Origin: Capsulimonas corticalis
GTDB taxonomy: Bacteria > Armatimonadota > Armatimonadia > Armatimonadales > Capsulimonadaceae
Direction: 5' to 3'
Length of the DNA stretch: 64,000 nt
NCBI RefSeq assembly: GCF_003574315.2
Contig: NZ_AP025739.1
Coordinates: 3,038,001-3,102,000 of the forward strand
Part shown: positions 42,143 through 51,671 of the stretch, one piece after another
Position numbering within the stretch: the stretch's first letter is position 1
How the letters are laid out: every line of letters begins with the position of its first letter
Notes under the pieces: generated by a model
Told to the model about the DNA's origin: nothing
Databases searched by the model: none
The model's input: the letters and a program-made list of their open reading frames with translations, nothing else
Translations under genes and position numbers: made by a program

Positions 42143-44017
42143 ATGTCACATCTCAGATTTCATAAAATTGCGCTCACTTTGCCTTTTGCCGCGATCCTTG
42201 CCGTCGGCGTCCTGGCGGCGGAGGCCCCCGCTCAGGCGGACGATGTTCCGGGGACATATTCCGTCTCCTGGATCGGCAATACGTATGGCCGTGGCGGCCG
42301 GCCATCCGATCCCGGCCGTTACTGGATGCAGGATTACATCACGCAGATGGTCGTTCAGCCCGACGGAGCCTGCGTTACGACAAGCCCGTGGGACGAAGGC
42401 GGACGCGATCACGGGATCTACAAAGACGGCTTGGTGGTGGGCAATGAGGACCGCAAGATCGACAATCAATCGATCGCGGCCGGCGGGCATCGCTGGACGA
42501 TCGCCGGTGGCCGGGTCACATCGGACGACGGGCGCATGATTGCTGACGCCGGGACGCCCTCCGCGCTGGGCGTCGCCGCCGACGGCAAGCTGCTGGTGGC
42601 GGATAACGGATGGCGGCGGCAGATCCGCTTTTACGATGTCGCGGGCGCGCCGCGCTTGACCGGCGTCTTCGGCGTGCGGGGCGGGATCGGCGCGTCTTAT
42701 ACGGCGCCGTACGCGCTGCCCGCCGCGATGAACGCGCCGGCGTACCCCGCCGGGACATATGGACCGGGCGTTGCGCATCCCTTCAAGCTTCAGGATCTCA
42801 CCGGGGTGGGCGAGGACAGCGCGGGCCGCCTCTTCATCGGCTTCAGCGGCGGCGGGACCGGCATCCGATGCTTTCAGAAGAACGCGGCGGGGCGCTGGAC
42901 CCTCCATTGGCGTCTGGAAACATACTGTTTCGTCGACGCCGTCGATTTCGATCCGGCGACCGATGGCCGGGATATCTATGGCGTGCAGGAGCATTACAAG
43001 CTCGATTACGCCAAGACCGATCCTGGAAGCGAGTGGTCCCTCTTCGCCTACACCGCCGACACGGCGGTGTTTCCCCACGATCCCCGCAATATTGACGATG
43101 TCAAAGCCGGTCATGAACATGGGCTAACTTCCTGCTGGTATCGCACCGTGAAGGGACATCGGCTGCTGTTTACCGAGGGGATGACCTGCCAGATGGTCAA
43201 CATCTTTCGTTTTGAAAAGCATGGCGAGCGGGCCATTCCCTCGGGGCTGATCATGAAGACCGATCACACGATGTACGGCCCGTCCGGCGGCCGGGACGGG
43301 TACTTCTGGCCCCCCAATCGACCCAAGCCCGCCAGCACAACATCGATCTGGCGCGACGCCAATGGCGATGGAGAGTATCAGGCGGACGAGTTTCAAACGA
43401 CGGAGATCCCCGACAACCCTGGCGTCTGGCCCGACAGCGGCGGCAATCTCTGGCTCGCCGGCAATCCGCTGACCGTCCGGAATCTCTCTGGATTCGATTC
43501 CGCCGGCAATCCCATCTACCGAGATATCGACGCGCAAACATTCGCGCTGACGGGGATCGATACGGTCGGCCATGTTCAGTATCAAGAAGATCGCGACCGA
43601 ATGATCCTGGTGACGGCTGGGTATCGCGAACTGGCCGGAGGCAAACTGTACATCGTGGATCGCTGGAAAGAGGGCAACCGCAAAGCGCGTTATGTCTGTC
43701 CGCTCGCCTGCCCGCATCCCGCCGCCTTCACCGTCGCCGGCGACTATCTCTTCGACGGCGGCTGGGAAACGCGCGCCCGCGTGTATGTCACCGACCTAAG
43801 GACCGGCAAGCCCGCTGGGACGATGGACGTTCCCGACACGCTGGGCGGCGACGGGCATACCGGTAATGTGGATATCGGGTACGGCCTGCGCGCCTACAAA
43901 CGCGCCAACGACGAGTATCTCGTCTCCATCGAGGACGATTATATGTCCAAAGTCGTGCTCTACCGCTGGCGGCCGGGTGCGGCGTCGCCGGGTTCCTCAA
44001 ATAATGACGATAAATGA
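42143..44017 (+). CDS. Secreted beta-propeller protein 2 (paralogue of 39522)
   Basis: 624 aa with a signal peptide (ends about AQA). The mature N-terminus (TYSVSWIGNTYGRGG; TSPWDEGGRDHGIYKDG) aligns with that of the preceding protein (TYTESWAGNSFGGDN; NSDWDEWGRAAAVY). Later parts such as ANGDGEYQADEF match its SNGDGQFNSNEF. It lacks the fascin-like tail. No ribosome site is evident before ATG 42143. Its stop overlaps the AraC start by four bases. Function not recognised. Confidence 0.75.
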   Translation: MSHLRFHKIALTLPFAAILAVGVLAAEAPAQADDVPGTYSVSWIGNTYGRGGRPSDPGRYWMQDYITQMVVQPDGACVTTSPWDEGGRDHGIYKDGLVVGNEDRKIDNQSIAAGGHRWTIAGGRVTSDDGRMIADAGTPSALGVAADGKLLVADNGWRRQIRFYDVAGAPRLTGVFGVRGGIGASYTAPYALPAAMNAPAYPAGTYGPGVAHPFKLQDLTGVGEDSAGRLFIGFSGGGTGIRCFQKNAAGRWTLHWRLETYCFVDAVDFDPATDGRDIYGVQEHYKLDYAKTDPGSEWSLFAYTADTAVFPHDPRNIDDVKAGHEHGLTSCWYRTVKGHRLLFTEGMTCQMVNIFRFEKHGERAIPSGLIMKTDHTMYGPSGGRDGYFWPPNRPKPASTTSIWRDANGDGEYQADEFQTTEIPDNPGVWPDSGGNLWLAGNPLTVRNLSGFDSAGNPIYRDIDAQTFALTGIDTVGHVQYQEDRDRMILVTAGYRELAGGKLYIVDRWKEGNRKARYVCPLACPHPAAFTVAGDYLFDGGWETRARVYVTDLRTGKPAGTMDVPDTLGGDGHTGNVDIGYGLRAYKRANDEYLVSIEDDYMSKVVLYRWRPGAASPGSSNNDDK

Positions 44018-44880
44018 TGATTGACGAACGTGTCCATATCACACTGCGGCAAATCAAGACCGCTCACTACGAAAGCCTCTGCATTGAAGACCAAACCCTG
44101 CCCTTCTGGGTTATCAGCCATGTCCGACAAGGGTGCGTGGAAACGCGCACAGGCGGCGAGAGACGGACGGCGCCGGCGGGAACGGTGATGATCCATCCGC
44201 CGCATGTGTCGTTCTGCGAGATTGCCGAAGGGCCAGGGATGCACGAGTTTCTGTTTCTGGACGCGGCCATGGGCGAGGGAGTGGACCTGCTGCGGCGGCG
44301 CCCTGTCGCCCTCACCGTGCCTTTGACCGATCCAAGGGCCTGGTCAGAGACGTTTGCGCGATTGCAGCAGGCTGAACGCGCGCGCTCCCTGGCCGCCGTC
44401 GGATACGCCGTGCTGCTTCTGAGCGCGATTATCGACGATTGGCGCGCCGCCGGGGCGCCTCCGCGGCCCGCCTCCCTGGCGATGCCCGCCGATCGATTCG
44501 CGGATCTGGTCCAGTACATGCGTGAGCATCTGAGCGAACGCATCGATCGCGATGCGCTGGCGTCGCGCATGAGCCTCCAGCCTGGATCGTTCAACCGCGC
44601 CTTCCGTCGCGCCTACGGCGTATCGCCCATGCGGATGCTGCGCAGTCTTCGCCTGGCGCACGCCCGGCGGCTGGTAGAGACAACGGATGATACGATGGAA
44701 TCGATTTCCCTTCGGTGCGGCTTCGAGGATGTTTCCTATTTTAGCCGCGCCTTTCGATCCTGCTACGGCTTGCCGCCGGGCCGCTATCGCCAAGAGATGG
44801 GGGAAGGCCCCAAAAGTGCATGGGAAGGTTACTCTCGTTCATTGTGCGCGCCCGAGCCTCCCGATACAATAGGAGTGTGA
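44014..44880 (+). CDS. AraC-family regulator 1
   Basis: 288 aa: an N-terminal cupin-like sensor (residues 1-150) and two C-terminal helix-turn-helices (RMSLQPGSFNRAFRRAYGVSP; LRCGFEDVSYFSRAFRSCYGLPPGRY). ATG at 44014 overlaps the preceding stop (ATGA), so it is translationally coupled. The protein at 52827 is a close paralogue and is likewise followed by a PhyH gene. Confidence 0.9.
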   Translation: MMIDERVHITLRQIKTAHYESLCIEDQTLPFWVISHVRQGCVETRTGGERRTAPAGTVMIHPPHVSFCEIAEGPGMHEFLFLDAAMGEGVDLLRRRPVALTVPLTDPRAWSETFARLQQAERARSLAAVGYAVLLLSAIIDDWRAAGAPPRPASLAMPADRFADLVQYMREHLSERIDRDALASRMSLQPGSFNRAFRRAYGVSPMRMLRSLRLAHARRLVETTDDTMESISLRCGFEDVSYFSRAFRSCYGLPPGRYRQEMGEGPKSAWEGYSRSLCAPEPPDTIGV

Positions 44881-44914
44881 CGAAATCGGCGAATGAAGGA
44901 AGGGAGTCATCGAG

Positions 44915-45667
44915 ATGTTATTAGAGACAGCGGCAGAGGTTCTGACCGAGGAGCAAATCGCTCATTTTTATCGGGAAGGGTACGTGGTCGTTCCCGGTTT
45001 GGCTCCGGAAGATGCGATTGACCGCGTGCTGGCGAACGCACCCGAACCATCTCGGGAAGGCGGCGGCTGGGCCGCGCAGAGTTTCGACCACAAACATCCC
45101 GAGCAGGGCGCCGGCATTCACGCGCTGCTGGCCGAGCCGCGCATTGTCTCCGCCGCGCGGGATATCTTCGGGAACGAACCGCGCGTTCTTTACGGCATGC
45201 TGGCGATCGTGCCCGCGCACGGCGGAACTGGCTTGCCCTGGCATCAGGATAACCAGTACATGCAGGTGCTGGGCGGCGCGCTCAATCTTTTCATCGCTCT
45301 GTGCGACATCACTCCGGATAAGGCGATCCTGTGGGTGGCGCCGCGCAGCCATTGGCTCGGCGTGCAGCCCTCGAAACTCACCGAGCAGGCGAATACCCAG
45401 GGACACCGGGAAGCCGCCGTGGAGCCCGAAAACGGCATGCCGCTGCCGGCCATGCGAAAAGGCGATGTCTGCATTTTCGATCGCAATACCTACCACCGCT
45501 CGCTGAAGAACGAGACGGGCGAGCCCCGCTACGCCTACGCCGCCCAGTATCAATCCGAGAACGCCCGCAACGCCGAAACGGGATCCATCGACACGGAGGA
45601 AGTCGGGCCGCGCATGCTGGCGCGAGATCTGCGGAAGCTCTGGCTTCGCCACGACCCTCTCTCCTAA
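44915..45667 (+). CDS. PhyH-family oxygenase 2
   Basis: 250 aa, Fe(II)/2-oxoglutarate oxygenase. Metal ligands His110 and Asp112 (LPWHQDNQ) and His194 (NTYHRSL) are intact. AAGGGAG eight bases before the ATG. It forms a pair with the AraC gene just upstream; this pair is duplicated at 52827-54454. Substrate unknown. Confidence 0.88.
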   Translation: MLLETAAEVLTEEQIAHFYREGYVVVPGLAPEDAIDRVLANAPEPSREGGGWAAQSFDHKHPEQGAGIHALLAEPRIVSAARDIFGNEPRVLYGMLAIVPAHGGTGLPWHQDNQYMQVLGGALNLFIALCDITPDKAILWVAPRSHWLGVQPSKLTEQANTQGHREAAVEPENGMPLPAMRKGDVCIFDRNTYHRSLKNETGEPRYAYAAQYQSENARNAETGSIDTEEVGPRMLARDLRKLWLRHDPLS

Positions 45668-45690
45668 CGCCCCGAAACATCCACCCGCGA

Positions 45691-45717
45691 GCTTCCCGCC
45701 GATCAACGACGGGAAGC
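45691..45717. other. Hairpin between convergent PhyH and desaturase genes
   Basis: GCTTCCCG (45691-45698) and CGGGAAGC (45710-45717) form an 8-bp stem that overlaps the desaturase stop. There is no T-run; it may serve as a weak shared terminator. Confidence 0.4.
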
Positions 45718-46731
45718 CGGCAGGGGGATAGGGTGTTCGTAGGACGGGTTTTCCGCCTGCTGGCGAAGAATCGCGCCGATCTCTCGCCAGGTCGCGGCGA
45801 TTCCCATCGGACTTGGCGGGAGATCGTGTTCGATCAGCGCATGCAGTTTGCCCAGGTGGTAGCAGGGAACGCCGACATACATGTGGTGCTCTGTGTGGTA
45901 ATTCATGCGCCAGTACAAGAACCGCACGATGGGGTTGGGCAAAAACGTCCGGCAGCAGGCTCGGAAATCCGAAGTATTGTCCCGCAGCCCGACGTGCTGG
46001 GTGTTGTTGCACAGGAAGAAAAGCCAGCCGCCGTAAAACGGAGCGAACGTGACGAGTATCGGAATCATCCAGAGCTTCAGGCAGAGCGCGACGCATATCA
46101 AAGCGGCGTGTCCGGCCAGCAGGATCCAAGCCCACTCCGACGCCCACCGCCGCTTCTCGGGCCGAGACTCGGGAAATAGCGTCAGTTCCCACTCTCCTTC
46201 AAACCGGCCGCGTGCGATTCGGACGGTAAATCGCAGGACATGGAGCAGCGCGTCGATATTCACGATCGCCGAACGCAGAAAATCTTTGAGCGTAATTTTG
46301 ATCGGCGCGACGACTTCCAGATCGTCCGGTGGATGCAGGGTCGAACGGTGATGCCGAACGTGGCTGGTTTCGAACATGCGGTGATTGATCCACCCCAAGA
46401 ATGCGTAAAGATGCGTGAAAAATATGTTGAGGCGTTTCGACCGAAAGACCGTTCCATGCCCAAGCTCATGCACGGCGTTGATCTGAAACGCGAAACACGT
46501 GCCATGGAGAAACACAGCCATCAGCGTCGCCCACCACGGCCAGTGCGCGGCCGAATAGAAAGCCGTCGATCCAGTGACGACCAGCACCGCTAAGTATCCA
46601 AGCGTCTGCGCGCAGCCTTGCGCGTCGCTGCGGGCGTAGAGCTTTTTCAGAGCGGCGGGATCGACCGGAGTCCGATACCAGTCGATCGCGGCGGCCCTCT
46701 TTGCGGGCTCCGTTTGTGGGTGTTGCATCAT
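45703..46731 (-). CDS. Membrane fatty-acid desaturase-like protein
   Basis: 342 aa with several membrane segments and the three histidine boxes of the di-iron desaturase/hydroxylase family: HELGH (88-92), HVRHH (124-128) and HTEHH (about 279). It acts in the inner membrane on acyl chains or a lipid-like substrate. AGAGGAA precedes two consecutive ATGs (46731, 46728). Divergent from an AraC regulator at 46868, which may control it. Not obviously related to the sugar genes. Confidence 0.88.
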   Translation of the reverse strand: MMQHPQTEPAKRAAAIDWYRTPVDPAALKKLYARSDAQGCAQTLGYLAVLVVTGSTAFYSAAHWPWWATLMAVFLHGTCFAFQINAVHELGHGTVFRSKRLNIFFTHLYAFLGWINHRMFETSHVRHHRSTLHPPDDLEVVAPIKITLKDFLRSAIVNIDALLHVLRFTVRIARGRFEGEWELTLFPESRPEKRRWASEWAWILLAGHAALICVALCLKLWMIPILVTFAPFYGGWLFFLCNNTQHVGLRDNTSDFRACCRTFLPNPIVRFLYWRMNYHTEHHMYVGVPCYHLGKLHALIEHDLPPSPMGIAATWREIGAILRQQAENPSYEHPIPLPASRR

Positions 46732-46808
46732 TTCCTCTTCGTTCTCTTGGGCGTGTCGCCACCGAGCGACTCTGGGGATAATTATGCGCGGACACCCTCG
46801 GAGAAGGC

Positions 46809-46839
46809 TTGCCGGATCTTCGGGAGATTATGTATAATC
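46809..46839 (+). promoter_or_regulatory. Promoter of AraC regulator 2
   Basis: TTGCCG (46809-46814), 18-bp spacer, TATAAT (46833-46838). An inverted repeat GATTAT-gt-ATAATC (46826-46839) covers the -10 box, flanked by two TCTTCGG direct repeats. Confidence 0.6.
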
Positions 46840-46867
46840 TTCGGAAAAGCAAAGGAAATTACATTTA

Positions 46868-47731
46868 TTGGCGTACGATCGGCCCGCCGGCCTTTTGGCA
46901 GGTTTTCATGCTTCGCTTCCAGATCCCGAGACACCCGAATTGCTGCATGTGGGAGAGCAATGGGCGCCGCGTGACTTCTTCATCACGCCGCATACGCACC
47001 ATGTCTGGGAGTTCTACGTACAGGCGGCGGGAGAATGCCGATGGCAAAGCGGCGATCGCGTTTATACGCTCTCGCCGGGCGGGCTATTCGCGGTCGCTCC
47101 GGAGATCCTCCACACCATGCATGACAAGCCCGCGCGCAGGCACCACTTTTATTACGCCGCTATCGACTTGACTCGCGTCTTCGCGCGACTGCCGGCTTTG
47201 GAGGAGGTCTGGTCGGCGCGCTCGATTGTGTTCACGCCGCGCGCGGAGTCCATGACGGCTTCTTTTCAGCAGTTAATACGCGAGGTCTCCGTGGATTTGC
47301 CCTATCGTACGCCGGGAATTCAGCGCGCGCTCGATACGCTGGTGGTGGAAGCGACGCGCGTGGCGCGGGGCGCGCCCACGGCGGGGTCACTCTCGTCGTT
47401 GCATCCGGCGGTGTGGCGCGCGAAGGAGCTGCTGGACTACCGCTGCCAGGAACCCTGGAAGCTCCATGATCTGGCGCGCATGTGCGGCCTCTCGGCCAAC
47501 TACCTGGTGGAGCGGTTCACCGCCGATATCGGGATGCCTCCTCGGCGATATTTGCTCCAGGTGCGGATCCATCAAGCGCGGGAGATGCTCACGCGCACCG
47601 ATCTGCCGATCTCGGACATCGGCCTGGAGCTGGGCTTCGGCTCAAGCCAGCACTTCACCGTCGCGTTCACAAAGGCGACCGGAGAGGCTCCGCTCAAATA
47701 TCGCCAGGCGCGCCGATTGCTTCCGGAGTAA
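46868..47731 (+). CDS. AraC-family regulator 2
   Basis: 287 aa. N-terminal cupin sensor (HTHHVWEFYVQAAGECRW; LSPGGLFAVAPEI) and a C-terminal AraC DNA-binding domain (LARMCGLSANYLVERFTADI; LELGFGSSQHFTVAFTKATG). The start is a TTG: AAAGGA lies 11 bases upstream and no ATG is available in frame before the cupin. Divergent from the desaturase gene. Effector unknown. Confidence 0.85.
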   Translation: MAYDRPAGLLAGFHASLPDPETPELLHVGEQWAPRDFFITPHTHHVWEFYVQAAGECRWQSGDRVYTLSPGGLFAVAPEILHTMHDKPARRHHFYYAAIDLTRVFARLPALEEVWSARSIVFTPRAESMTASFQQLIREVSVDLPYRTPGIQRALDTLVVEATRVARGAPTAGSLSSLHPAVWRAKELLDYRCQEPWKLHDLARMCGLSANYLVERFTADIGMPPRRYLLQVRIHQAREMLTRTDLPISDIGLELGFGSSQHFTVAFTKATGEAPLKYRQARRLLPE

Positions 47732-47743
47732 TCGCGAGGCGCG

Positions 47744-47777
47744 CTCCCGCCGGCAGTTTTGACGCCGCCGGCGGGAG
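47744..47777. terminator. Hairpin between convergent AraC 2 and GH5 genes
   Basis: CTCCCGCCGGC with GCCGGCGGGAG, an 11-bp stem and 12-nt loop. It lies between two gene ends without a clear T-run. Confidence 0.55.
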
Positions 47778-47801
47778 ATGCGAATGGGGACGATTTCCCA
47801 G

Positions 47802-48959
47802 TTAGTTGCCGTGGTTGATGAAGTATTGGACGGCGTAGCCCATGTACTGCGTTGGATTGAACGAGTATGTGTCGGTGATCAGATACCCGGCGTTCCCCTG
47901 CGGATTGAATGTCCACGCCGTGGTCCCGCAGAAGCCGCCGCTCCGCGCATGACTGGCGGCCCAGTTTTGCACGCCCTCCACGAATGTCTTTCCGTCCGGC
48001 GACTCGCCGAAGTCGTTGGTTCCGTACTCGCCGATGAAGATCGGGGCGTGGGAGGCTTCGACGGTGACGAACTTGTCCCAGTAGCTTGTGACGGCGTATT
48101 GCGGCTTGTTCGGGTTGTTGATGAACGGGTAGATATGGGCGTCGTAGATAATGCCCCGGCCGCCGGGATCCTGCGGCGTGTGCGTTCCGTTCGCCACCGC
48201 CGTCAGATCGTAGGCGTAATCCAAGCCAGCGATGACAAGTACATTGTCCGAGGCGCGGGGACCGCCGGCGTACGCCTGGGCGCGCACCGTGTTGACCAGG
48301 CTTTGCATGCCGGGCGTATGGTATTGGACGCTTCCGCCTTGGTATGTCTCGGTAGTCACTAAGCCGCCGCTCAGCCAGATGTCCCAGCTGACGTCGTGCG
48401 GCTCGTTGTAAAGGCCGAAGAATACCGCCGGGTTCCCTGAGAGCTGCGGGTCGTGGGATATATCCTGCCATGCCGATGTCGTGTTGTCATCGGGCATATT
48501 GTGCTGGTCGTAATTCGCGCCCCAGACGCCCAGGTCGGACCAGTGCAAGTCCAGAATGACATAGGCGTTGGCGTTCGAGGCGGCCCGCACGATGTCATAG
48601 ACATATTGCCGGTAAGCCGCCTTGTTGGCGACTCCAAACCCCTCCCAGCGATCCTGGCTGATCGGAAGCCGGATGATCCGAGCATTCCAATTTCCTCCCA
48701 GCAGTGCGGCGGCGGACTCGCGGAGGCGGTCTGGAGTGTCGGTGAACTCCAGACTGGAAAGGTTGGCGCCTTTCAGGAATACGGCGTTGCCCCAATCATC
48801 GACGAGCCGATTGCCCGAGACATGCAGGGATGGGGGCGTCGCCTCGGCGCGCGGCGCCGCCGTCCCGAACGCCGCCATCGCGGCGGCGATCGTGAGCGTC
48901 AGAATCACCGTCTTGCCGCTGGCGGCGATCGGATTGTTGTCCAAGTGAGTCGTCTTCAT
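47802..48959 (-). CDS. Secreted GH5 cellulase-like glycoside hydrolase
   Basis: 385 aa, clan-A TIM barrel of the GH5 type with a signal peptide (ends about AEA, residue 40). VFLKGANLSSLEF opens the barrel, GLYNEPHD carries the acid/base Glu186 and FIGEYGTND the nucleophile Glu311. Probable endo-beta-glucanase or mannanase. ATG 48959 is chosen over the two earlier in-frame ATGs because AGGAG lies nine bases before it. It shares a divergent regulatory region with the GH38-like gene, including a perfect LacI-type operator. Confidence 0.88.
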   Translation of the reverse strand: MKTTHLDNNPIAASGKTVILTLTIAAAMAAFGTAAPRAEATPPSLHVSGNRLVDDWGNAVFLKGANLSSLEFTDTPDRLRESAAALLGGNWNARIIRLPISQDRWEGFGVANKAAYRQYVYDIVRAASNANAYVILDLHWSDLGVWGANYDQHNMPDDNTTSAWQDISHDPQLSGNPAVFFGLYNEPHDVSWDIWLSGGLVTTETYQGGSVQYHTPGMQSLVNTVRAQAYAGGPRASDNVLVIAGLDYAYDLTAVANGTHTPQDPGGRGIIYDAHIYPFINNPNKPQYAVTSYWDKFVTVEASHAPIFIGEYGTNDFGESPDGKTFVEGVQNWAASHARSGGFCGTTAWTFNPQGNAGYLITDTYSFNPTQYMGYAVQYFINHGN

Positions 48960-49001
48960 TGTTTTCATCTCCTGGGTGTTGGTCACGGTGACAGTATTGC
49001 G

Positions 49002-49017
49002 ATTATATCGTTTGTAC
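49002..49017. promoter_or_regulatory. Degenerate operator at the GH5 promoter
   Basis: ATTATATCGTTTGTAC keeps the right half (TCGTTTG-AC) of the operator family found at 49092, 49169 and 55886. On the minus strand it overlaps a TATAAT (49008-49003) that could be the GH5 -10 box; no good -35 box is seen. Confidence 0.4.
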
Positions 49018-49091
49018 TAATTCCGCGCCGTGTCGACGAGCATCGCGTGGAGCAATGCCGTCATTGTGTGAAAATACCCGAGGTTATCACT

Positions 49092-49107
49092 GTCCAAACG
49101 TTTGGAC
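49092..49107. promoter_or_regulatory. LacI-type operator GTCCAAACGTTTGGAC
   Basis: Perfect 16-bp palindrome with central CG in the 251-bp divergent region between GH5 and GH38-like genes (48960-49210). Nothing else in that region appears coding. Confidence 0.8.
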
Positions 49108-49137
49108 GAAATATATTTTTGCGATATCCGTGCGGTA

Positions 49138-49166
49138 TTGCGAAAATTCGGATCCTATGTTATAAT
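49138..49166 (+). promoter_or_regulatory. Promoter of the GH38-like operon
   Basis: TTGCGA (49138-49143), 17-bp spacer, TATAAT (49161-49166), followed directly by an operator. Confidence 0.75.
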
Positions 49167-49168
49167 TC

Positions 49169-49184
49169 GCCCAATCGTTTGGAC
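49169..49184. promoter_or_regulatory. LacI-type operator GCCCAATCGTTTGGAC
   Basis: Matches GYCCAAWCGWTTGGRC at the expected transcription start of the GH38-like operon. Confidence 0.8.
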
Positions 49185-49210
49185 AATTCGCCATTCTTAT
49201 GAGGTTCCGC

Positions 49211-51571
49211 ATGTCTTCGCCGCCGTGGACGATTTTTGTCGTCCAGCATTCGCACATCGATTTAGGTTTTACCGACCGCCAGGAAGTCATCACTCGCTTT
49301 CATCGTCAGTTCATCGACCAGGCGCTCACGCTCACCCTGTCGGAGCGCAACGCCGCACGTCCGGCGGAAACGCGGTTCAAGTTCACATGCGAGGGGTTCT
49401 GGGCCGTCGAGCAGTTTTTGGCCGGCTGCGGAGAAGAAAAGCGGCGGCGGTTCGTGAAGTCGGCGCAAAATGGCGCGATCGAGCTCACGGCGTTTTATCT
49501 GCACCTGACCGAGCTGCTCGATTTGGGACATTTGCGAGACACACTGGCGCCCGCGAAAGAGTTCGCGCGGGCAAATGACGTACCGCTTACCGCCGCGATG
49601 TCGTGCGATATCAACGGATTGTCCTGGGGGATGGCCGACGCGCTTGCGGAAAACGGCGTTCGCTTTTTGTCGAGCAATATTAACCAGCACCACGGTGGAT
49701 ATCCCAATGGCGGTCCGCTGAACGCCTTCCACTGGGAGGGGCCCGCCGGCGGCCGCGTGCTGGTCTGGAACGGTCTTCCCTATCACAAGGCGAACCTGTT
49801 TGGCCTGATGGGCGGCTGCAACCCGGTGGGCGCCGCCGGCGTGCCGGGCGCCGCGAATATGGCGGCCGATGACCGCTATGTTGCGGTCACGGATATCGGG
49901 TTCGCGGAGCGGCTGCTTCCGCCGGTTTTGGCGGGGCTGGAAGCGAACGGTTACCCATATCGCTTTTTGCCGCTGATGGGCAGCGGTCTTTATACCGACA
50001 ACAGCCCGCCGACCGATGATTATTGCGATCTGATCGAGAGCTGGAACGCCCGCCATGGAGGCGAGATCAAGATCGTGACCGCGACTCTGGTGGAGTTCTT
50101 CGCGCATCTCGAAATAGCGGCGGGTGAGCTGCCGGTATTTCGCGGGGACTGGCCGGACTGGTGGTCCGACGGCGTGGCGTCCGCGCCCGTCGACACGCTG
50201 CTGTTCCGCAACGCCCAGCGCGTCAAGCGTCTCGCGGAGCGCCTGGACCCAGAGCGCCGGGTGATGACCTTGGAGACGAGCGCGCAGATCGGACGCAAGC
50301 TCACGCTCGCCGCCGAGCATACCTTCGGGTACTCGGATACGTCCAATCCCAAGCTGCTCAGCCATCAGGTGTTTCGCCGCAAATCGAAGCTGGCCGTTGA
50401 CGCGGACGAAGCGGCGTGCTCCGCGCTGGACGACGTGCTGCGGATGCGGGGCGAGGGGGAGTTCACATCCCATCGGCCGTATACGTATCTCGTCATCAAT
50501 GCGGCCGGCGAACCCTGCCACGGCCTGGCGGCGCTGGCGATCGACTCCTGGGAAACACGGATCTTCGAAAAGCCGTTCTCGGTCGTGGATGCGTCTGGAC
50601 ACGTTTACCCGCACCAGATCGTTCCCGACTCGCGCGGATGGCAAATCTACTTATCCATTGCGCTGGCGGCGGACGAGGAACGGGCTCTGACCCTTCTGCC
50701 GGGACGCGCGAATGGATGCTCAGAGCCGCACGCGGCGCCGCGCGATTTCTATGAGAACGCCTTTCTTCGCGCCTGCTGGTCCGGCGATGCGGGACTGACC
50801 TCGCTTGTTGACCGGGAGAGCGGCGTGGAGCTGCTCGATGTTTCCAAGGGACGCGCGCTGGGCGCGCCCGTCTATCAACTGTTTCCCGGCGGCAGCCGGT
50901 GGGACGCCGGCGGCTTCAATATGGCGCCCCGGCGCATTCCCCGAAGCGTGATCCATGAGGGAGTTTGCCGGTCCTGCGCCGTGACGGCGGATGGTCCTGT
51001 TTTCACGACGGTCACCGCCGAATACTCCGTCGCCGGAACCCAAAGTTACCAGACGGAGTTTCGCTTCGCGCATGCGCTGCGGCGGATCGATGTCACCGTG
51101 CGCGCGAAAAAGACAGCCGAATACGACCCAGAAGGACTATATGTCGCCTTTCCCTTCGCCGTCTCCGGCGGCGTTTGGAGCCTTGATAAGCCCGGCGGAT
51201 GGGTGCGCCCCGGCGTGGATCAGATTCCCGGAACGTGCTGCGATTACTATCTCGTGCAGGACGGCGCCGCGTGCGTCGGGGATCCCGTGGGACTGGCGTG
51301 GACTACGCTCGATGCGCCGCTCGTACATATTGGCGACACGCGGCTCTGGCAATTCCAGACGAGCCTTGCCCCCGAAGGCGCGCTTTATTCGTGGCTGACC
51401 AATAACAAGTGGGAGTGCAATTTTCCCATCGACTGCGGCGGCAACTTTGAGTTTCGTTATGCAATCGAAGCGGGCGCGCACCTGGCCCAAGTATCGAGCG
51501 CCGCCGCGCGCCTTCGCGCCAACGCGAACTCCTTCACCGTCATTCGCACCGGCGCCCAAACAAAACTCTGA
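49211..51571 (+). CDS. GH38-like (DUF5054-type) glycoside hydrolase
   Basis: 786 aa, cytoplasmic. The N-terminal barrel has FVVQHSHIDLGFTDRQ, the HxHxD-type metal site of alpha-mannosidase-like (GH38 fold) enzymes. AAMSCDINGLSW is a likely nucleophile region and FLSSNINQHHGG a further histidine site. The C-terminal half is beta-rich as in that fold. It resembles DUF5054 proteins, whose substrates are not settled. ATG 49211 is preferred over 49199 because GAGG lies six bases before it. It leads an operon with Gfo/Idh/MocA, AraC, PhyH and GH140 genes. Confidence 0.75.
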   Translation: MSSPPWTIFVVQHSHIDLGFTDRQEVITRFHRQFIDQALTLTLSERNAARPAETRFKFTCEGFWAVEQFLAGCGEEKRRRFVKSAQNGAIELTAFYLHLTELLDLGHLRDTLAPAKEFARANDVPLTAAMSCDINGLSWGMADALAENGVRFLSSNINQHHGGYPNGGPLNAFHWEGPAGGRVLVWNGLPYHKANLFGLMGGCNPVGAAGVPGAANMAADDRYVAVTDIGFAERLLPPVLAGLEANGYPYRFLPLMGSGLYTDNSPPTDDYCDLIESWNARHGGEIKIVTATLVEFFAHLEIAAGELPVFRGDWPDWWSDGVASAPVDTLLFRNAQRVKRLAERLDPERRVMTLETSAQIGRKLTLAAEHTFGYSDTSNPKLLSHQVFRRKSKLAVDADEAACSALDDVLRMRGEGEFTSHRPYTYLVINAAGEPCHGLAALAIDSWETRIFEKPFSVVDASGHVYPHQIVPDSRGWQIYLSIALAADEERALTLLPGRANGCSEPHAAPRDFYENAFLRACWSGDAGLTSLVDRESGVELLDVSKGRALGAPVYQLFPGGSRWDAGGFNMAPRRIPRSVIHEGVCRSCAVTADGPVFTTVTAEYSVAGTQSYQTEFRFAHALRRIDVTVRAKKTAEYDPEGLYVAFPFAVSGGVWSLDKPGGWVRPGVDQIPGTCCDYYLVQDGAACVGDPVGLAWTTLDAPLVHIGDTRLWQFQTSLAPEGALYSWLTNNKWECNFPIDCGGNFEFRYAIEAGAHLAQVSSAAARLRANANSFTVIRTGAQTKL

Positions 51572-51583
51572 GGATGCGTGGCT

Positions 51584-51599
51584 GGCGGTTGAAACCGCC
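51584..51599. repeat. REP-like hairpin fragment
   Basis: GGCGGTT-ga-AACCGCC, related to the outer hairpins of the element at 28174-28302; the following GAGAAG resembles the TAGAAG of that element. Probably a remnant of the same repeat family. Confidence 0.5.
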
Positions 51600-51671
51600 G
51601 GCGAGAAGACTGCGCAACACCAGATTCTTAACAAAATTCTGACCGGAAGCTTAAGGAACTCCATCGATCTC